Origin: Balaenoptera acutorostrata
Taxonomy: Eukaryota > Chordata > Mammalia > Artiodactyla > Balaenopteridae
Reading direction: 5' to 3'
Assembly (NCBI RefSeq): GCF_949987535.1
Contig: NC_080082.1
Coordinates: forward strand, 32,338,011-32,402,010
DNA: 64,000 nucleotides
Shown: positions 1-11,724 of the stretch, piece after piece
How the letters are laid out: each line of letters begins with the position of its first letter
Position numbering within the stretch: position 1 is the stretch's first letter
The notes under the pieces: model-generated
Seen by the model: only the letters and a program-made list of their open reading frames with translations
The model's database searches: none
What the model was told of the DNA's origin: nothing
Translations under genes and position numbers: made by a program

Positions 1-478
1 TCAAATGTGCCCAGATGTCCTCTGACCTCCACTACAGATTTTCCAATCTTCAGTTTGTTGAGGGACACCTCACTTGTCACAGCTTTGGCTGTCTCCTCAT
101 TCTACCCACATTATAGTACATGTCATGGTTTTGTTTAAGTCACTTTTTTCCCTTACATAAATTAATGTGAAATGAAGACCATCACAAATGGAAAACCCTA
201 TCACTTCCCAGACATAGAAGAAAATCCTAAAGATAAATACCAGGGGAGTAAACAGTATTCTGGAGAGCTCACTGGAGACCTTGCTGGCCTCAGGCTCTGC
301 TCTCTGTTTGTTGAAAAGGGGGATTTGCAAGTGTTAGGGAGGTGTGGAAGATGTGTTAGCACCAGACTGAGACTCTGGCTTTGATTTTATCTGGGGGCTT
401 GAAAGGAGTTCAAAACAGAATGACTTTCTCAAGATGTAATTAAACATTCTTTCTTCCTTGTCTCTGGACCTTGCAGAG
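1..478. other. intronic sequence, nothing recognised
   Basis: No repeat family, splice pair or coding similarity could be seen here. Confidence 0.5.
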
Positions 479-640
479 CAGTGCTTCTCAAACTGGGATA
501 TGCATGCAGGTCAGCTGGGGGTCAGGATAAAATGCAGATGAGCGGGTCTGGGTGGGCCGGAGGGTTGGTATCGCTAACCCATTCCCAGGTGATGTTGTTG
601 CTGCTGGTCTGTCTATGCTGGTAGCTGTGAGTCCTAGAGA
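479..640 (+). mobile_element. MER5A-type hAT-Charlie DNA transposon
   Basis: Begins cagtgcttctcaaact and carries the internal landmarks aaaatgcagat, ggtctgg and cccaggtgatg...tgctgctggtc. These are hallmarks of the non-autonomous MER5A element. It is diverged and has lost its 3' terminus. No transposase is encoded. Confidence 0.8.
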
Positions 641-854
641 AAGGGCCATCCACATCAACTCTTTTATCTGACTCCGTGGACCCCCTTTTTAACATCTCTC
701 TGAACAATGGCGCAAACAAGAAATCTCTCCCTGGGGTTCCATGTCTTTCCCACTCAGGCCCACCTCAACACCCTTCAGTCTGCTTCTGTTCCTTCTTGCA
801 TTACTGACGCTATCTTTTTCCTCTTCTCCTGTGAGCTCTGCCTTGCCCGATCAA

Positions 855-935
855 ACTTCATTCATTCATGCAAGAATGTGGAGTGCCTACTTAAGCTAGA
901 TCCTGCTCTAAGCCCTGGGGCCATGCTTTTCTGAT
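855..935 (-). repeat. L2-type LINE fragment
   Basis: The plus strand reads ttcattcattcatgcaag...gtgcctactt...ctctaagccctgggg, which resembles the inverted form of an L2 internal segment. The sequence around it (640-1166) shows nothing else I can name. Confidence 0.5.
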
Positions 936-1166
936 GACTATCCTTCTGTCTCCTGTGATCTCCCATGTCTCTGGTTCCCAAATATTGTATTGACATATTT
1001 GGGTACTCCTGCTCTGTTGTCTTGTCTGCGGCTTTCCCTCCTCTTCCCAGGCAGTGGGAATGTCCTCCCAAAGCTTGGCTTCTTGCTCTTTTGTCCCTGT
1101 ATTATTTTCACTTTGTATGTGGATCTTGCTTTCTGCCTTTAGCTGTTCCCTCTCTGATGTTGTTTG

Positions 1167-1651
1167 TATCGGCTATCCATTGCTGTGTAACAAAGTAGAC
1201 CTTGTGGCTTAAAACAAAAAACATGTTTTGCTTGTGATTCTGCAAGTCAGTAATTTAGTCTGGGCCCAGTGGGGCAGTTATTCTCATCTTGGCTGGATTC
1301 TCTAATGTGTTTGTGGGCAGTAGCAGGTTGGCTATGAGGCTTTGTTTCTGGAGATTGGCTGACCACTGGGGCCCCTTGCTTCTCCTGCACATACGTGTAG
1401 TCTCTCCCCTCCAGTGTGCCAAGATGTACACAAGTGCCTGCATGGTAGTAGCATTCTGAGAAGTGCAGAGAGCCCTTGAGCTCAGGCTCAGAAATTCTGT
1501 TCCTTCTACCACGTTCTACTGCCTAAAGCCAGATTCAGGGGGAGAGTAGGTAGATTCCATTTCTTGAAAGGAGCTGCTGCAAAATCACATGACAAAGGGG
1601 CGTGGATACAGGGAGGTGGAAGAACTGGGGCCTTTTTTGCAGTCTACCCCA
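1167..1651 (+). repeat. ancient LTR-like interspersed repeat, family not assigned
   Basis: Opens with ctatccattgctgtgtaacaa and ggcttaaaacaa, and ends with caaaggggcgtgg...tttttgcagtctacccca. I recognise these landmarks as a widespread old mammalian repeat of about 0.5 kb but cannot name the family with certainty. It looks close to full length and has no coding capacity. Confidence 0.6.
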
Positions 1652-1879
1652 AGGCCTCAAATCTTCATCTCTGGCTTGATCTACATTTCTTATCCCCTAT
1701 ATGGCAGCTCTCTATAGGTTATCGCCACTTCCCTGCCTGCCATCAATTTAAATCAAACATAAGCCATATGGCAACCTGCATCCCTCTGCCCCAGAGCTCC
1801 CCTTCAAGTTTTCACCACTTCTCTCAATGCCCTCATCATTTTCAGATACAAAAAATTAATTGTGATTACTTGGCCCCTT

Positions 1880-2190
1880 TCATTCCCTTAAGGCAATAAC
1901 TCTTCATGCCGTCTTCATTTTTCTTCTCATGACCTCTTTTGCATCTGTCTTCTTTCTTTCCACTGCCAGTGTCCTAGCCAAGGCCTCTGCCATAGCCACA
2001 AGCTCCTCACTGACTCTCTGTATTTTCTAAATTTCTCCCACCTGCAATCAAATCTGCACTCCACTTCAGTTTGATCCTCAAAAGGATATTAGTCTAAGCA
2101 TCATTCTCCTTCTAAAAGCACTTCCAATGGCTCGTCTTTGTTTATACCAATGCTTTCTCAGACTTGCCACCTCCTTTTGGCCGTATCTAC
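1880..2190 (+). repeat. L2 LINE fragment
   Basis: Pyrimidine-rich text with tcctcaaaaggatattagtctaag and agcacttccaatggctc matches the L2 3' region landmark (agagtgatc...caatggctcc) in sense orientation. It is highly diverged. Confidence 0.5.
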
Positions 2191-3440
2191 ATACCACCAG
2201 TATTATTTATTAAAAATTTTTTTACATTGACTCACTTTTTAACTTATATCACTATTGCATAAGGGAACCTTGTACTGCTGGCAACATGTAAAAATTACCC
2301 ATACAATAAATGCAAAACTATTAAAATTAAAAAATTTATATATCAATTAAATTAATCCAGTATGCATAATAGGTATGGGAGTATTGGCCTACAAGATAAA
2401 TTGCTTTGTCCTCAACTTGACATTGAAGACCCTCCATATCTAGTATCAAAGTTAACCACATTAAGCAAAAACAAAATTCCTTAGAAAAAAATTGTTGAAT
2501 TTTATTAAACATTAGAGTTCTGCTCAGGGTCATTTCAGTGGTTATAGATCAGCACCACAAAGTAGGATTGCCTGTCTTAATATTTTCGTGCATTGCTTAG
2601 ACATATCAGTTGTTTTGAAAATATTAATTTGAAATAGCTCTTTTTGCTGGCCCTCAAAGCCCAGTTGTTCACAGTAAATAACTTTCTTGGTGGCATAATA
2701 GCCTTGCTCTGTCTGCATTAATAATGTTTCAAATACTGTTTCCAATTCTGGCTTTGGCTTAACAGGTTTTTTAACTGCCGGTGGGCTAAATTTTATACTA
2801 CACATTCCCTTTTTTATGGCTTGTCTTAATCCTAGAGTCCTAGGAAACACTGTAGTTGTGATGTATACCATTTTGATCATCTGAACATATCTTCATGGTT
2901 AGACACTTTGAAAACACTGGCCCTCGAGCAGGTGCAAGATGGCGGGTTGTAGTTGGCATCCATCCCGCTTCCCTACGATTCTTGAGCCTGTGTGTTTATT
3001 AGGGTGAAACTTGTGGAAGTTCAGGGCAGAAACCAAGTGAAGGAAAACCAAGTCAGGTTAAAGGAATTCTGATAGACTAATACGAAAAGTAAGAAGAGTG
3101 ACAACAGAAGACAAGAAGAGTGACAATAGTTGAGAGTGATCGAGAAGATTCTTATCTAGAAAGAGAGACAAAAAACAGTGTCCAGGTGTGGAGAGGAAAA
3201 AGAAAAGGGTATTTTTTTTAAAAAAAGAAGCCAGTTCAACCCTAAGTTAACAGATAACTTTTGGACCATAGACAACACCTCATCGCTTGACTACTAAAAT
3301 TTCCCAGCGTAGCATAACCCATATATGAGAATTTAACTTTCTGGGAAATTTTTTTCTGATGATGTTTGGCCATCATACTCGATGGTTGATGCAGAATTCT
3401 TGTCCTTTAGTTTCTTATCAGAAATGATGGTCCTTTCTTT
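2191..3440. other. AT-rich intronic block around the unassigned ORF
   Basis: Contains the ORF at 2542-2880 and a small direct repeat of aagaagagtgacaa (near 3091 and 3113, period 22 bp). No transposon family was recognised. Confidence 0.4.
2542..2880 (-). pseudogene. unassigned 112-codon ORF, possible retrocopy fragment
   Basis: An open frame of 112 codons starting MIKMVYITTTVF, lysine- and proline-rich in the middle (PPAVKKPVKPKPE) and ending in ILLCGADL. I do not recognise the protein. Upstream on the minus strand the text reads CCGCCATCTTGC (plus strand 2936-2946), a YY1-like element common in 5' leaders of housekeeping transcripts. An AATAAA on the minus strand follows about 40 bases after the stop. 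These hints would fit a processed retrocopy, but there is no clear poly(A) tail or target-site duplication. It may equally be a chance frame in AT-rich intron. No function is proposed. Confidence 0.25.
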
Positions 3441-3787
3441 GAAAAAAATTATTTATTTATTTTTGGCTCTGTTGGGTCTTTGTTGCTGCACGCGGGCTTT
3501 TCTCTAGTTGCGTCGAGCAGGGGCTACTCTTCATTGTGGTGTGCAGGCTTCTCATTCTGGTGGCTTCTCTTGTTGGGGAGCATGGGCTCTGGTCACACAG
3601 GCTTCAGTAGTTATGGTGCACAGGCTCAGTAGTTGTGGCTCCCGAGCTCTAGAGCTCAGGCTCAGTAGTTGTGGCACACGGGCTTAGTTGCTACGCGGCC
3701 TGTGGGATCTTCCCGGGCCAGGGATCGAATGCATGTCCCCTGCATTGGCAGGCAGATTCTTAACCACTGCACCACCAGGGAAGTCCC
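3441..3787 (-). mobile_element. CHR-type tRNA-derived SINE, older copy
   Basis: The minus strand begins with the CHR head (gggacttccctggtggtgca) at the right edge and ends in a TTTA-type tail at the left (tatttatttatttttggc). The pol III B box is decayed (ttcgatccc). Within it the motif ctcagtagttgtgg is repeated in tandem. No clear target-site duplication was found, so this copy is older than the other two. Confidence 0.82.
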
Positions 3788-5329
3788 TTAAATCTGGTGC
3801 TCAGTCCCTATTAAAAACTGTTTTAAGAAATAATATATTTATGGAGAATGGCCTGAAAAAGATGCAGTGCATCCATTCATCCAGATAACCTAACTTAATG
3901 TGAGGCTTCTGCCAGCCTGGGAGCTGAATGCTTAGGACGACACACTGTTGTACACCCCACTCCACAGTTGCCTTCACTGGGTCTCTCTCAGGTATTAATT
4001 GCACACTCCTAGGACTTTGCATTGAACGGAATTATGAATAATAGTTTCATGAACATCCTTTTTTTTGGGTTCTGTTTAATTATAGTCCATTACATATTCA
4101 TAGTGTCTTTTTTTTAGGATGACTTACCAGAGGATCTTTTTAGGTTACTGTATCAGGAAGAAGAGCTGGAAAAAAAAATCACTTAGTTTTATCTAATGGG
4201 TATTATTAATCTTGTTATTCTCATTTCTTTGCATTGGCTGTCAAGAAGCTTGGAGTCCAGCATGAAACTTATTTAGTAACTATCCAGAAGAGTAGGATAT
4301 GCATTCCTGAGTGCTAGTAATCTTGGCTTTATTATTTTCTTAATTTTTTTTTGCCTTGATTCTTAGAAATATTACCTCTCTCTTTAGAATCAATTGTACT
4401 TTTAAAAGTCACCCAATTCTTTTGTGGAGAAAAGCAGCTTATGAATAAATACTTAAAATACTTCTAAGTACAATGAGCATGTTTGCATAGTGTCAAGAAT
4501 ACTTTGAGTATCTTTCTACAAGAGAAATTTCCACTTAGGAAATTAAAGTCTACTGGTTGTGTCAATATTGTAAAAATAAAAAACAAACATATCCCTTCCC
4601 CTTTTGGTCTTTTTATAAGGACGAGTATAACTCTCAATTTATAGCGCTTGCCAGAGTTCATCTCCTTTAGGATATTTCCCCCAGAGTTAGGGAATCTATT
4701 GAAATGATGAAAACAGGGAAATTGGGATAGTCCCTGAGCCTTCAAATCAGTGTTTGAGCTCTCTTATCATTCAAAAAGTACTAATTCCTAAATGTTCACA
4801 TCCTGCCATCATTAGCATCTATCTTAATTGAGTAGATGTAGTTTTAATTTTACCTGAAGACTGCTAAGATTACCCCAGCATTGGGGGTCCGTTGGACCAG
4901 TTGTCAAGTGGAGACTGGTCCACACATGCATCCTAGGATCCACGAATTGGCTCCCTAGGGACTGGAAAGCATTTCTGAGCACACCCAGGGCATTTGATCT
5001 TTGAGAAAACCCTGCTGTCTTGGCTCGGGGAAGCCTTTCTGATGCCACGTGAGCCCTGCCCAAATTAAGAGAAGCAGTTAACCTCTCATAAAACCAACCA
5101 CCCTCTTAGATTGCTTTAAAGTGACTCATGGCAATGCAGATGTACTTTACCATTGTCTTGGGGCCACTGTTTTGTTTAATCAGCTTCCTGAAAAGTGGAA
5201 AACTTTATTTTGGTAACTTTGGAAAGCAGCCTGACTCATTCCTCCTTAGGTTGTTTATCTAAGGTTGGCCCAAGAGGTCTAATGGATTTTAATGACTCCA
5301 AATATCGAACAGTTGGCAGGCTGGCAGGG
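3788..5329. other. intronic sequence, nothing recognised
   Basis: AT-rich with several T runs. No convincing repeat, exon or RNA gene was found by reading both strands. Confidence 0.45.
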
Positions 5330-5480
5330 TGTGAGGGCAGAGGCCAGGTTTGAGCCACTTTTCACCACGGATGGGCTCTGTGATCTCCAGCTTGCTCCTG
5401 AGCCTTTCAGTGTCCACATCTCTAAAATGGTGATTCTACTCTGCTGGGTGGTGGATAGACATTGGTGAACGAAACAGAGA
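5330..5480 (+). repeat. MIR SINE fragment, diverged
   Basis: The order tttgagccactt, gggctctgtgatctcc, cagtgtccacatctctaaaatgg matches the MIR core landmarks (tgtgacctt...cctcatctgtaaaatgg). Weak but in the right order. Confidence 0.45.
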
Positions 5481-5861
5481 AAATCCTGCCCCATAGCACT
5501 AACATTTTAGAGGCTTATAAACCCAGCTGCTATGTGGGATCATTGTGTGCAATAAATAAGCTTACTTTGTAGAGAATAATGGTAGCATCTATAACGTAGC
5601 ATTGTTGTAAATATTGACTGTAACTTCTATATACTAAGCACTTCATTAATATTACATATTATCATCGTTATTATTCTAGGTTATTATTTTTAGCCGAAGA
5701 TCAGGTAAATTTCTTAAGATACGGATAGATTGTGGAACATAGACAGTGGGAAAAGAATCTTGCCCCAGAATATCCCGACATGAACAGAACTATTTGGAGG
5801 ACTTTACACCTTAAACATTTATATGTGGACCCTCTGTTCTTTGCTTAATATATAACTAGGT

Positions 5862-6069
5862 CAGGGTTTCTCAACCTCAGCACTATTGATGTTTGGGGTC
5901 AGATAATTCTTTGTTTGGGGGCTTTTTGTGCATTTTTGGATGTTTAGCAGCAACCCTGGCCTCTACCCACTAGATGCCTGTAGTACCTCCAGTAAAACAA
6001 CCAAAACCATCTCTAGACATTGCCGAATATCCTTTGGGGGGCAGAATCGCCCCTGGTTGGGAACCACTG
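5862..6069 (-). mobile_element. MER20 hAT-Charlie DNA transposon
   Basis: Plus strand runs from cagggtttctcaacctcag to cctggttgggaaccactg with gcactattgatgtttgggg, gatgtttagcagcaaccctgg and cctttggggggcagaat between. This is full-length MER20 in inverse orientation (about 208 bp against a usual 219). MER20 copies are known to act as regulatory elements in eutherian endometrial cells; nothing here shows this copy is active. Confidence 0.85.
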
Positions 6070-6869
6070 AGCTAGAGGAATATTTTGGAAAACTTTCCGG
6101 TTTTGTCATTTAGAAAGTGCTAACTGGGATGAATTACTCCTTCGTTACAAAGGGCATTTATCTAAATATAGGGCAGTTATTTCTCTAGGGCCTGATGGAG
6201 CTAAAAGGAGGCTCCCTCACTGTGTGTGCCTCGGAATAGCTAAGAAGGCCAGTGTCCATTTTGGGGGAGTCACCAGGGAAGGAAGTCCCTGGACCAGGTA
6301 AAAGAATCAACACTTGTCTTGACCTCTGGCAACTGTTTTCTTTCTTTTTCCTTCTCTCTCTTTTGTTTGGGGATCTCTCTGGGTTAATAGAAATAACTTT
6401 TGAATTTGCAAAGCTGTGTGATATAGCAGATTGAGAAGAGAAGGTCTGTGTTCACTAGAGGGAATAATTGGAATAATTGTTCATGAACTTGGGACTTGGC
6501 TCAATTAGGGTTCACCTGTGTCTCTAGATACTTGAAGTAAGTCAGTCACAAAGCTCTTTGGAGTGAATTGTTAAAACACCACCGATGACTGGTTCTATGC
6601 AGTGATTGCATGAAATAACAGATAGGATCTGGATGTCAGGGCGATTTCTGTTTCTCATCCCATTTCTTCTAACTTGGGGGGCACATTCAGGTTGATTATT
6701 TCATATATTTGGTCATTCCCAGTCTACTTGCTAGTTGTTATTATTATTTTTTAGTCTTGAGCCACATGAACCCCAAACTCAGAAGTCTTTTCTTCATTCG
6801 TCCCTCAAATATTTTGCAGTGGCTACTCTCTATGGTATGGCGTGCATAGAAGCTTAAGAAATAGTGTCG
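6070..6869. other. intronic sequence, nothing recognised
   Basis: Contains only a short perfect inverted repeat, ccaggga/tccctgg with a 6-base spacer, near 6275-6295. No repeat family or exon seen. Confidence 0.4.
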
Positions 6870-6985
6870 GCCTTCTAAACTGTGAGCTCCTGAGAGGAGT
6901 GACCATGTCTGTCTTATTGGATGCTCTGTCCTCAGAACCCAGCACTGTGTCTGGTGTACAGAAAAATCTCCAGTCACAACTAGTT
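6870..6985 (+). repeat. L2 3'-end fragment
   Basis: Reads aaactgtgagctcctgagaggagtgaccatgtctgtctta then cagaacccagcactgtgtctgg. This is the standard L2 3' terminal text (gagggcagggaccatgtctg...agcacagtgcctgg). Confidence 0.65.
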
Positions 6986-8215
6986 GGAAGGTTTTATGCT
7001 AATTGTCGGTATCCCTTTGCTTAAAGATTTTATAGGCTGATTACTTTACACATTCCTTGAACAACTGACAGGATGTCTTAAGGAACCCGTAGCAATGTGT
7101 TTAAAAGAACAAATTCCAAGAACATGTACTGTGGTGGTCCTGCGTTTTGCAAGCAATAAATCGCAAAGCCTACCTGGCTGATCCTTCCCAGAGCAGTTGT
7201 CACCATGACCCTCCCCTCTCTACCACGCTTGGAATTCCCAAAGGAAAGGGGGAGCGCTGCAGACAACAATGTCCCCTCTCTTGCCCTGATCAGGAGGGTT
7301 TTATTGTCAGGAAATCCCCCTTTTCAGGGACTTCATTGTCCGCATCCTCGAACCAGCCCTCTCTCAACCGCAGCTCCACCCCCATCCCCTACCAGCCAAC
7401 GAGTTCAAGGCTTTATGGAAATGAAAAGTTGCTCTTCTTCACAAAAAAAAGATCGGGGGAGATAAAGTGATTAACACTTATTTTGTTCGGGAATCCATCC
7501 GAGCTACCATCCTTGAACACTCGTTTGGCTTGTTGGAAGGGTAATCTCTTTCAGAAACATTGGACAGAATTGACCAATTCATTATGTATGTAAGTCTGCT
7601 TAAGAATGTTTAATTCAGTGAGTCCTCATCGCTTGGCTTTGTAATCTCCTGCCTTGGCTATTCTGTTCTCTTTGAGTTTCTGCAACTCATTTCTCCCCTG
7701 ATTATTGAATCTTTCCCTGGACATTCCAGGCTTGGTGGAATCTCAATGAATAGATTTATGGGGGAAGAAAAACTTCACACTCTTTTAGTTAGCTGTCGAT
7801 GACTGGATTGTTCTGGGGTAATTAAACTTGGGCAGCTACAAATTTGAGAAAAGTACGAGAATACTTAAGCCAATGGGAATGTGGGAGAATGTCTTAGAGG
7901 CAGCAGTAGCTTATAAAAAGTAGCTACTTTGGCCAATATGGGCAGTTCCTGGAGAGCCAATCCTGGAAGATCTAAATAAAAACAAATGAACGTTTAGTTC
8001 TTTATGGGCACACCAAAATTTTTGCTATTTAAAGAGAGGCACAGATAATTCAGTTGTGGGTATCTTTCAATGGGATGTATCGTACATTTTTTCATTTTCT
8101 TTTCCTTTTGGATTTACCTGGCAGGTTTGTGTTATAAATTAATATAGTATTAATATTTATAACAGGGAAGGGAAGGAGTGGGGAAAATACAAAAATTTTG
8201 GGAAATGTTGGAAGG
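6986..8215. other. intronic sequence, nothing recognised
   Basis: Repeat-poor. The segment 7150-7480 is rather C-rich (cccctctctaccacg, agctccacccccatcccc) but shows no exon or island features. Confidence 0.4.
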
Positions 8216-8286
8216 GTGTGTGTGTGTCTGTGTGCGTCTGTATGTCTGTGTGTGTGTGTGTGTGTGTGTGCACGCACACGCATGTG
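8216..8286. repeat. (TG)n microsatellite with interruptions
   Basis: Interrupted gtgtgtctgtgtgcgtctg followed by a pure TG run and then cacgcacacgc. Alternating purine-pyrimidine sequence with Z-DNA potential, and probably length-polymorphic. Confidence 0.95.
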
Positions 8287-9239
8287 TACTACACTCCATG
8301 GGACTCGGATGGACTTCCCAGTGGTGGAAAGCAGCAGAGGCGTGAGAAGAGGCCCTCCCTTTAGTTACTGCCTTTGTAACCCACCCAGTCCACTGTCACT
8401 GATCACAAAGAAGCAATGAAATACATTCATACATGCTTGGCAATAGCCACTGATTTGAAATTAATGTTTGCCCCTCTAGGTGTAGCTGGTAAAGTTGCTG
8501 ATGGCAGGCTGCATGCTTCTTAGCAAGCGGCCAGATGCCTGAAGTAGAATTTGATTTATTATTTTATTTTGTATGTGTTCTACTGTCTTAGTAATTTAGG
8601 TAGGTGCTCTGGACTCCAGATAAGTTTTTTTTTTTTCCCATTTCCTTTCCAGTAGGAGGGCTTCAGGGAAAAGGGCAGAAGTAAAAGAGAAAACAACCCC
8701 ACAAACTTCTTCAAGTGGATCATTACATTTTTAACAAATACATGGATAGCCCTCCTCCAGCCATCAACCTTTGGGTTCATCAGAAAGATTCTCCAGTCAT
8801 TTTATTTACTCTAGCTGATTAGGTGCAGTGAGTTCAGCACATACAGTGGCAGTCAGGTCCTGCATATTTCTTTTTCAAAAGCCAACCCCCCAGACCTTGT
8901 TTTTTTCTCAAATATAACGCCTTTTAGACTTTTGAAACCAGAATAGAACAAAGTAAAATTTTTCTTTTATAATAATCATTCCAGGTAAGGAAACTGTTTT
9001 GGGAATTTTACCTTAACAGAACTTCAGGGTGGGTATCCGGGGGGAGGACGCAGCATCACGCAAAGTCATAGAGCCATGACGAGGCAGAGGACGGGGGTTC
9101 TCATGGACACCCGGAGGGGAAGACAGAGGCTGGATTTCGAAAGGTCTCTCCCTGCACGCTTCAGAGTTTGAGGTTTATCTTTCAGGCACTTTGCTCCAAG
9201 GGTTGTGCTTAGATTTCTGTTTTGGAGGGTGGGTGGACC
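8287..9239. other. intronic sequence, nothing recognised
   Basis: No transposon or exon recognised. GC rises after 9020 (tccggggggaggacg), leading into the G-rich stretch listed next. Confidence 0.4.
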
Positions 9240-9308
9240 TGGCATGAGGGTTGGCCTGGGGAGGGGAGGGTAACAGGGCAGCGGGGTGTGTGTGTGTGTG
9301 TGTGTGTG
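9240..9308 (+). repeat. G-rich tract plus (GT)n microsatellite
   Basis: G runs at gagggttggcctggggaggggagggtaacaggg give four or more G3+ tracts on the sense strand, followed by a GT run at 9285-9308. A G-quadruplex is possible in DNA and in the nascent TOX3 RNA. Confidence 0.75.
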
Positions 9309-10494
9309 GCTGTGTTCTTGTCACAAGACTTGGGTCCCTTTTAGCCTCTGTTGGAAGAGGTGGACCTGGGGGTGTTCATTTCCTTTATGTCTTGTTCAGA
9401 AATGCTGAAGTCTTCTGAAATCTCATTAAGAGATTTTGTCATCGTGAACACGTACCCGTGGTGATCTGACATCATTTGCATTTTACTGCCCCCTACGTGT
9501 AAAGTATAGTCATTTTAGGACGAAGGAATCACAAACATCTAAAAAATTCATTAGAATTCATTTCTCAGATTCCACCTCTAATATATCCTTTTCTTTCAGG
9601 TGATCAAATGTCATATCATAATTATTTTTAAAAACTGAAATAGACTACTTTTAGGGCCTATTGGATTCAGCAAGTTATTAAATTTCACATCTTCCAGGGT
9701 GTATTTTTTCTGATGCCATAGTTCAAGATAATGTTTTTTAATACCACATGCAGAATTCCAGAGATTCATAATAGCTTATGACATCTTAATGTCCACAGTG
9801 ACATTCCACTGGTCATATCCAACTGTGATAAACAGCTCCGTACTCTATAAAGACGACAGTCACTAAGTAAAATGCAGGAAGATGCAAACACTCCCTTGGT
9901 CTTATGAATAATGTTACAGATCCTGAATGTTAATTTTGAAGAAAACACATGCTTAAATTTAAAGTTTATGCCTTCAATTCGTAGTCCTTTTATTCTTCCA
10001 GGGGAAAAAAAATATCAAGCAGCTATACTTTAAATGAATTTAATGAACTGCAAAGACTGACATTTTCACTATAAAAGTCACACTTCATTTAATGAGTAGT
10101 TAAATATTGATGCTATATTAAAATACAGGCAGAATAAAAATGGCACAATGGATTTCAAAATAGGAATTCTGGGTTCTTTTATGTTGAAAATTTCATGAAC
10201 GGGAAAAAAAGTATCATTCATCAGAATGTCTTCATAAACACAAATATTCCTGTGCAAAAGCATATTAGCCTGCAGTCCATAAATCTCAGTAGATGAACTG
10301 AGGTAAGTCTTTCTTTTCACTGTCTGGTTCTACATCAATCTTTGTTGCCTGAGGACCCCATGATGTTAAACGGGGTTCCTGTCTTTAACAGGAAAGATGC
10401 TGAAATTACAGGAGTTTCCTTGAACTGACTTACTTGGATATGAAGAAAAAACAACTGTTATATATTGATGACTATTCTAGAAAAATAATTGAGC
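9309..10494. other. AT-rich intronic sequence, nothing recognised
   Basis: No repeat family or exon could be supported. Confidence 0.4.
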
Positions 10495-11055
10495 TAGGTC
10501 CTATTACTCCTATTACTCCCCTGCTCAGAGCTCTCCAGTGGCCCTCTGACTCACTCAGACTAAAAGCCAAGGTCCACATAAAGGCCTAAACAGTCTTAAC
10601 TGGGTGGCCGCCGTGATCTCCTTGACCTCATCTCCTAGGTGAGGCTCACTGTGGTCCTGCCACAGTCTTAAACTCCAGGCACACTCCCATCTCAGGGCCT
10701 TTCACCCTGCCCCGAACCCCTTTTCGACAGATATTTTCATGTCTCCCTTCCTCATCTTCTTAAGGTCTTTTCTCAAATGTCCTTTACTCAGGGAACCCTT
10801 CTATGAACCCCCTTCCCTTTCCATGATATTCTCCATCCCCCTTCCCCTCTTCATTTTTCTCCACGCATCTGGTCTTATAACATACACCACATTTCTTTTA
10901 CTGATTGCCTGTCTCCCCTGTGCTAGGACATAACCTCGTAAGGGCAGAGATTTCTGCCTCTTTTCTTCATTGCTTTATCCCCATTGCCCAGAGCTGTGCC
11001 TGCTATAGAGGGAACGTTCAAGAAGTTATTTGTGGAATGCACAAATGAATGAAGA
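10495..11055 (+). mobile_element. L2 LINE, long 3' segment
   Basis: Sense-oriented L2 text in order: gctctccagtggccctctgac, agggcctttcaccctgcc, cttttctcaaatgtcc, gggaacccttctatgaac, ctcgtaagggcagagattt, gcccagagctgtgcctg and the aatgaatgaa tail. It is among the best preserved L2 copies here. Open frames across it on the minus strand are not genes. Confidence 0.85.
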
Positions 11056-11177
11056 AAGTGTGTTTTCAGGTAAACGTGGAGTTTGCAGGGGAGATATTTT
11101 CCATGGTAGTGGGGAATGGGGACCAGAATATCAGGAAAGACTCCTGGGATGTGGATTTGGGAGTGAGCAGCACGGAT

Positions 11178-11287
11178 AGGGTGACCAACTCGTCGTGGGT
11201 TTCCTGGGACTCTCCCAGTTTTAGCATGAAAGACCCATGTCCTGGGAACCCCCTCAGTCTCAGGTAGATTGGGACAGTTGGTTACTC
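11178..11287. mobile_element. palindromic MITE-like DNA element
   Basis: Ends are inverted: gtgaccaact at the left and agttggttac at the right. The inner part also pairs loosely (cctgggactctccc against tcctgggaac). A small non-autonomous DNA transposon is the best reading. I do not assert a family name. Confidence 0.6.
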
Positions 11288-11549
11288 TGTGCACAGAGAA
11301 CATACCAGAAGCTTCTGGAGTTTGCAGGAGGACAGGGCTCACAAACCCACCTGTCATAGACACCAGGAAGATGACACGTGACTGCAGCTGACTTGCCTGT
11401 GTGTGGCTGGGGACCCTGATGAGTAGAATACGGGCCCCTCTAAAGGGCGTGGGTGCAACTCCACTCAGGCCAACCACAGCTCTAGGGAGTTAGACGCCAG
11501 TGTTGTCTGAGCTCCAGAGTTTTCAAGGGGATCCAGAAATCTTGATTCT

Positions 11550-11640
11550 GTGATATTTTTCAATTTTTAAGTGTTGGCAACTAATTTGAAACCGTCTAAG
11601 GATTGTGTATGGCCTGTGGGCCGTCATTTGGCTACCTCTG
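11550..11640. repeat. hAT-Charlie fragment of the ggcaaactttttctg type
   Basis: Ends tatggcctgtgggccgtcatttggctacctctg, resembling the terminus of the element at 29031-29250. Only one end is convincing. Confidence 0.4.
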
Positions 11641-11724
11641 CTGAAGTAGACTTGAGCTCCCAATTCTTTAGAAGACAAGGCCTGTGAACCTTAATTTTAA
11701 GCACGAGATGAAAACATAGTTATT

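Noticed and set aside
8092..8419. His/Thr- and Cys/Val-rich frames over TG repeats (also at 29761, 42251, 27834)
   Set aside because: Pure translation of (TG)n/(CA)n microsatellites.
10923..11477. 184-codon open frame, minus strand
   Set aside because: Runs antisense through the L2 3' end and a palindromic MITE-like element. No known protein.
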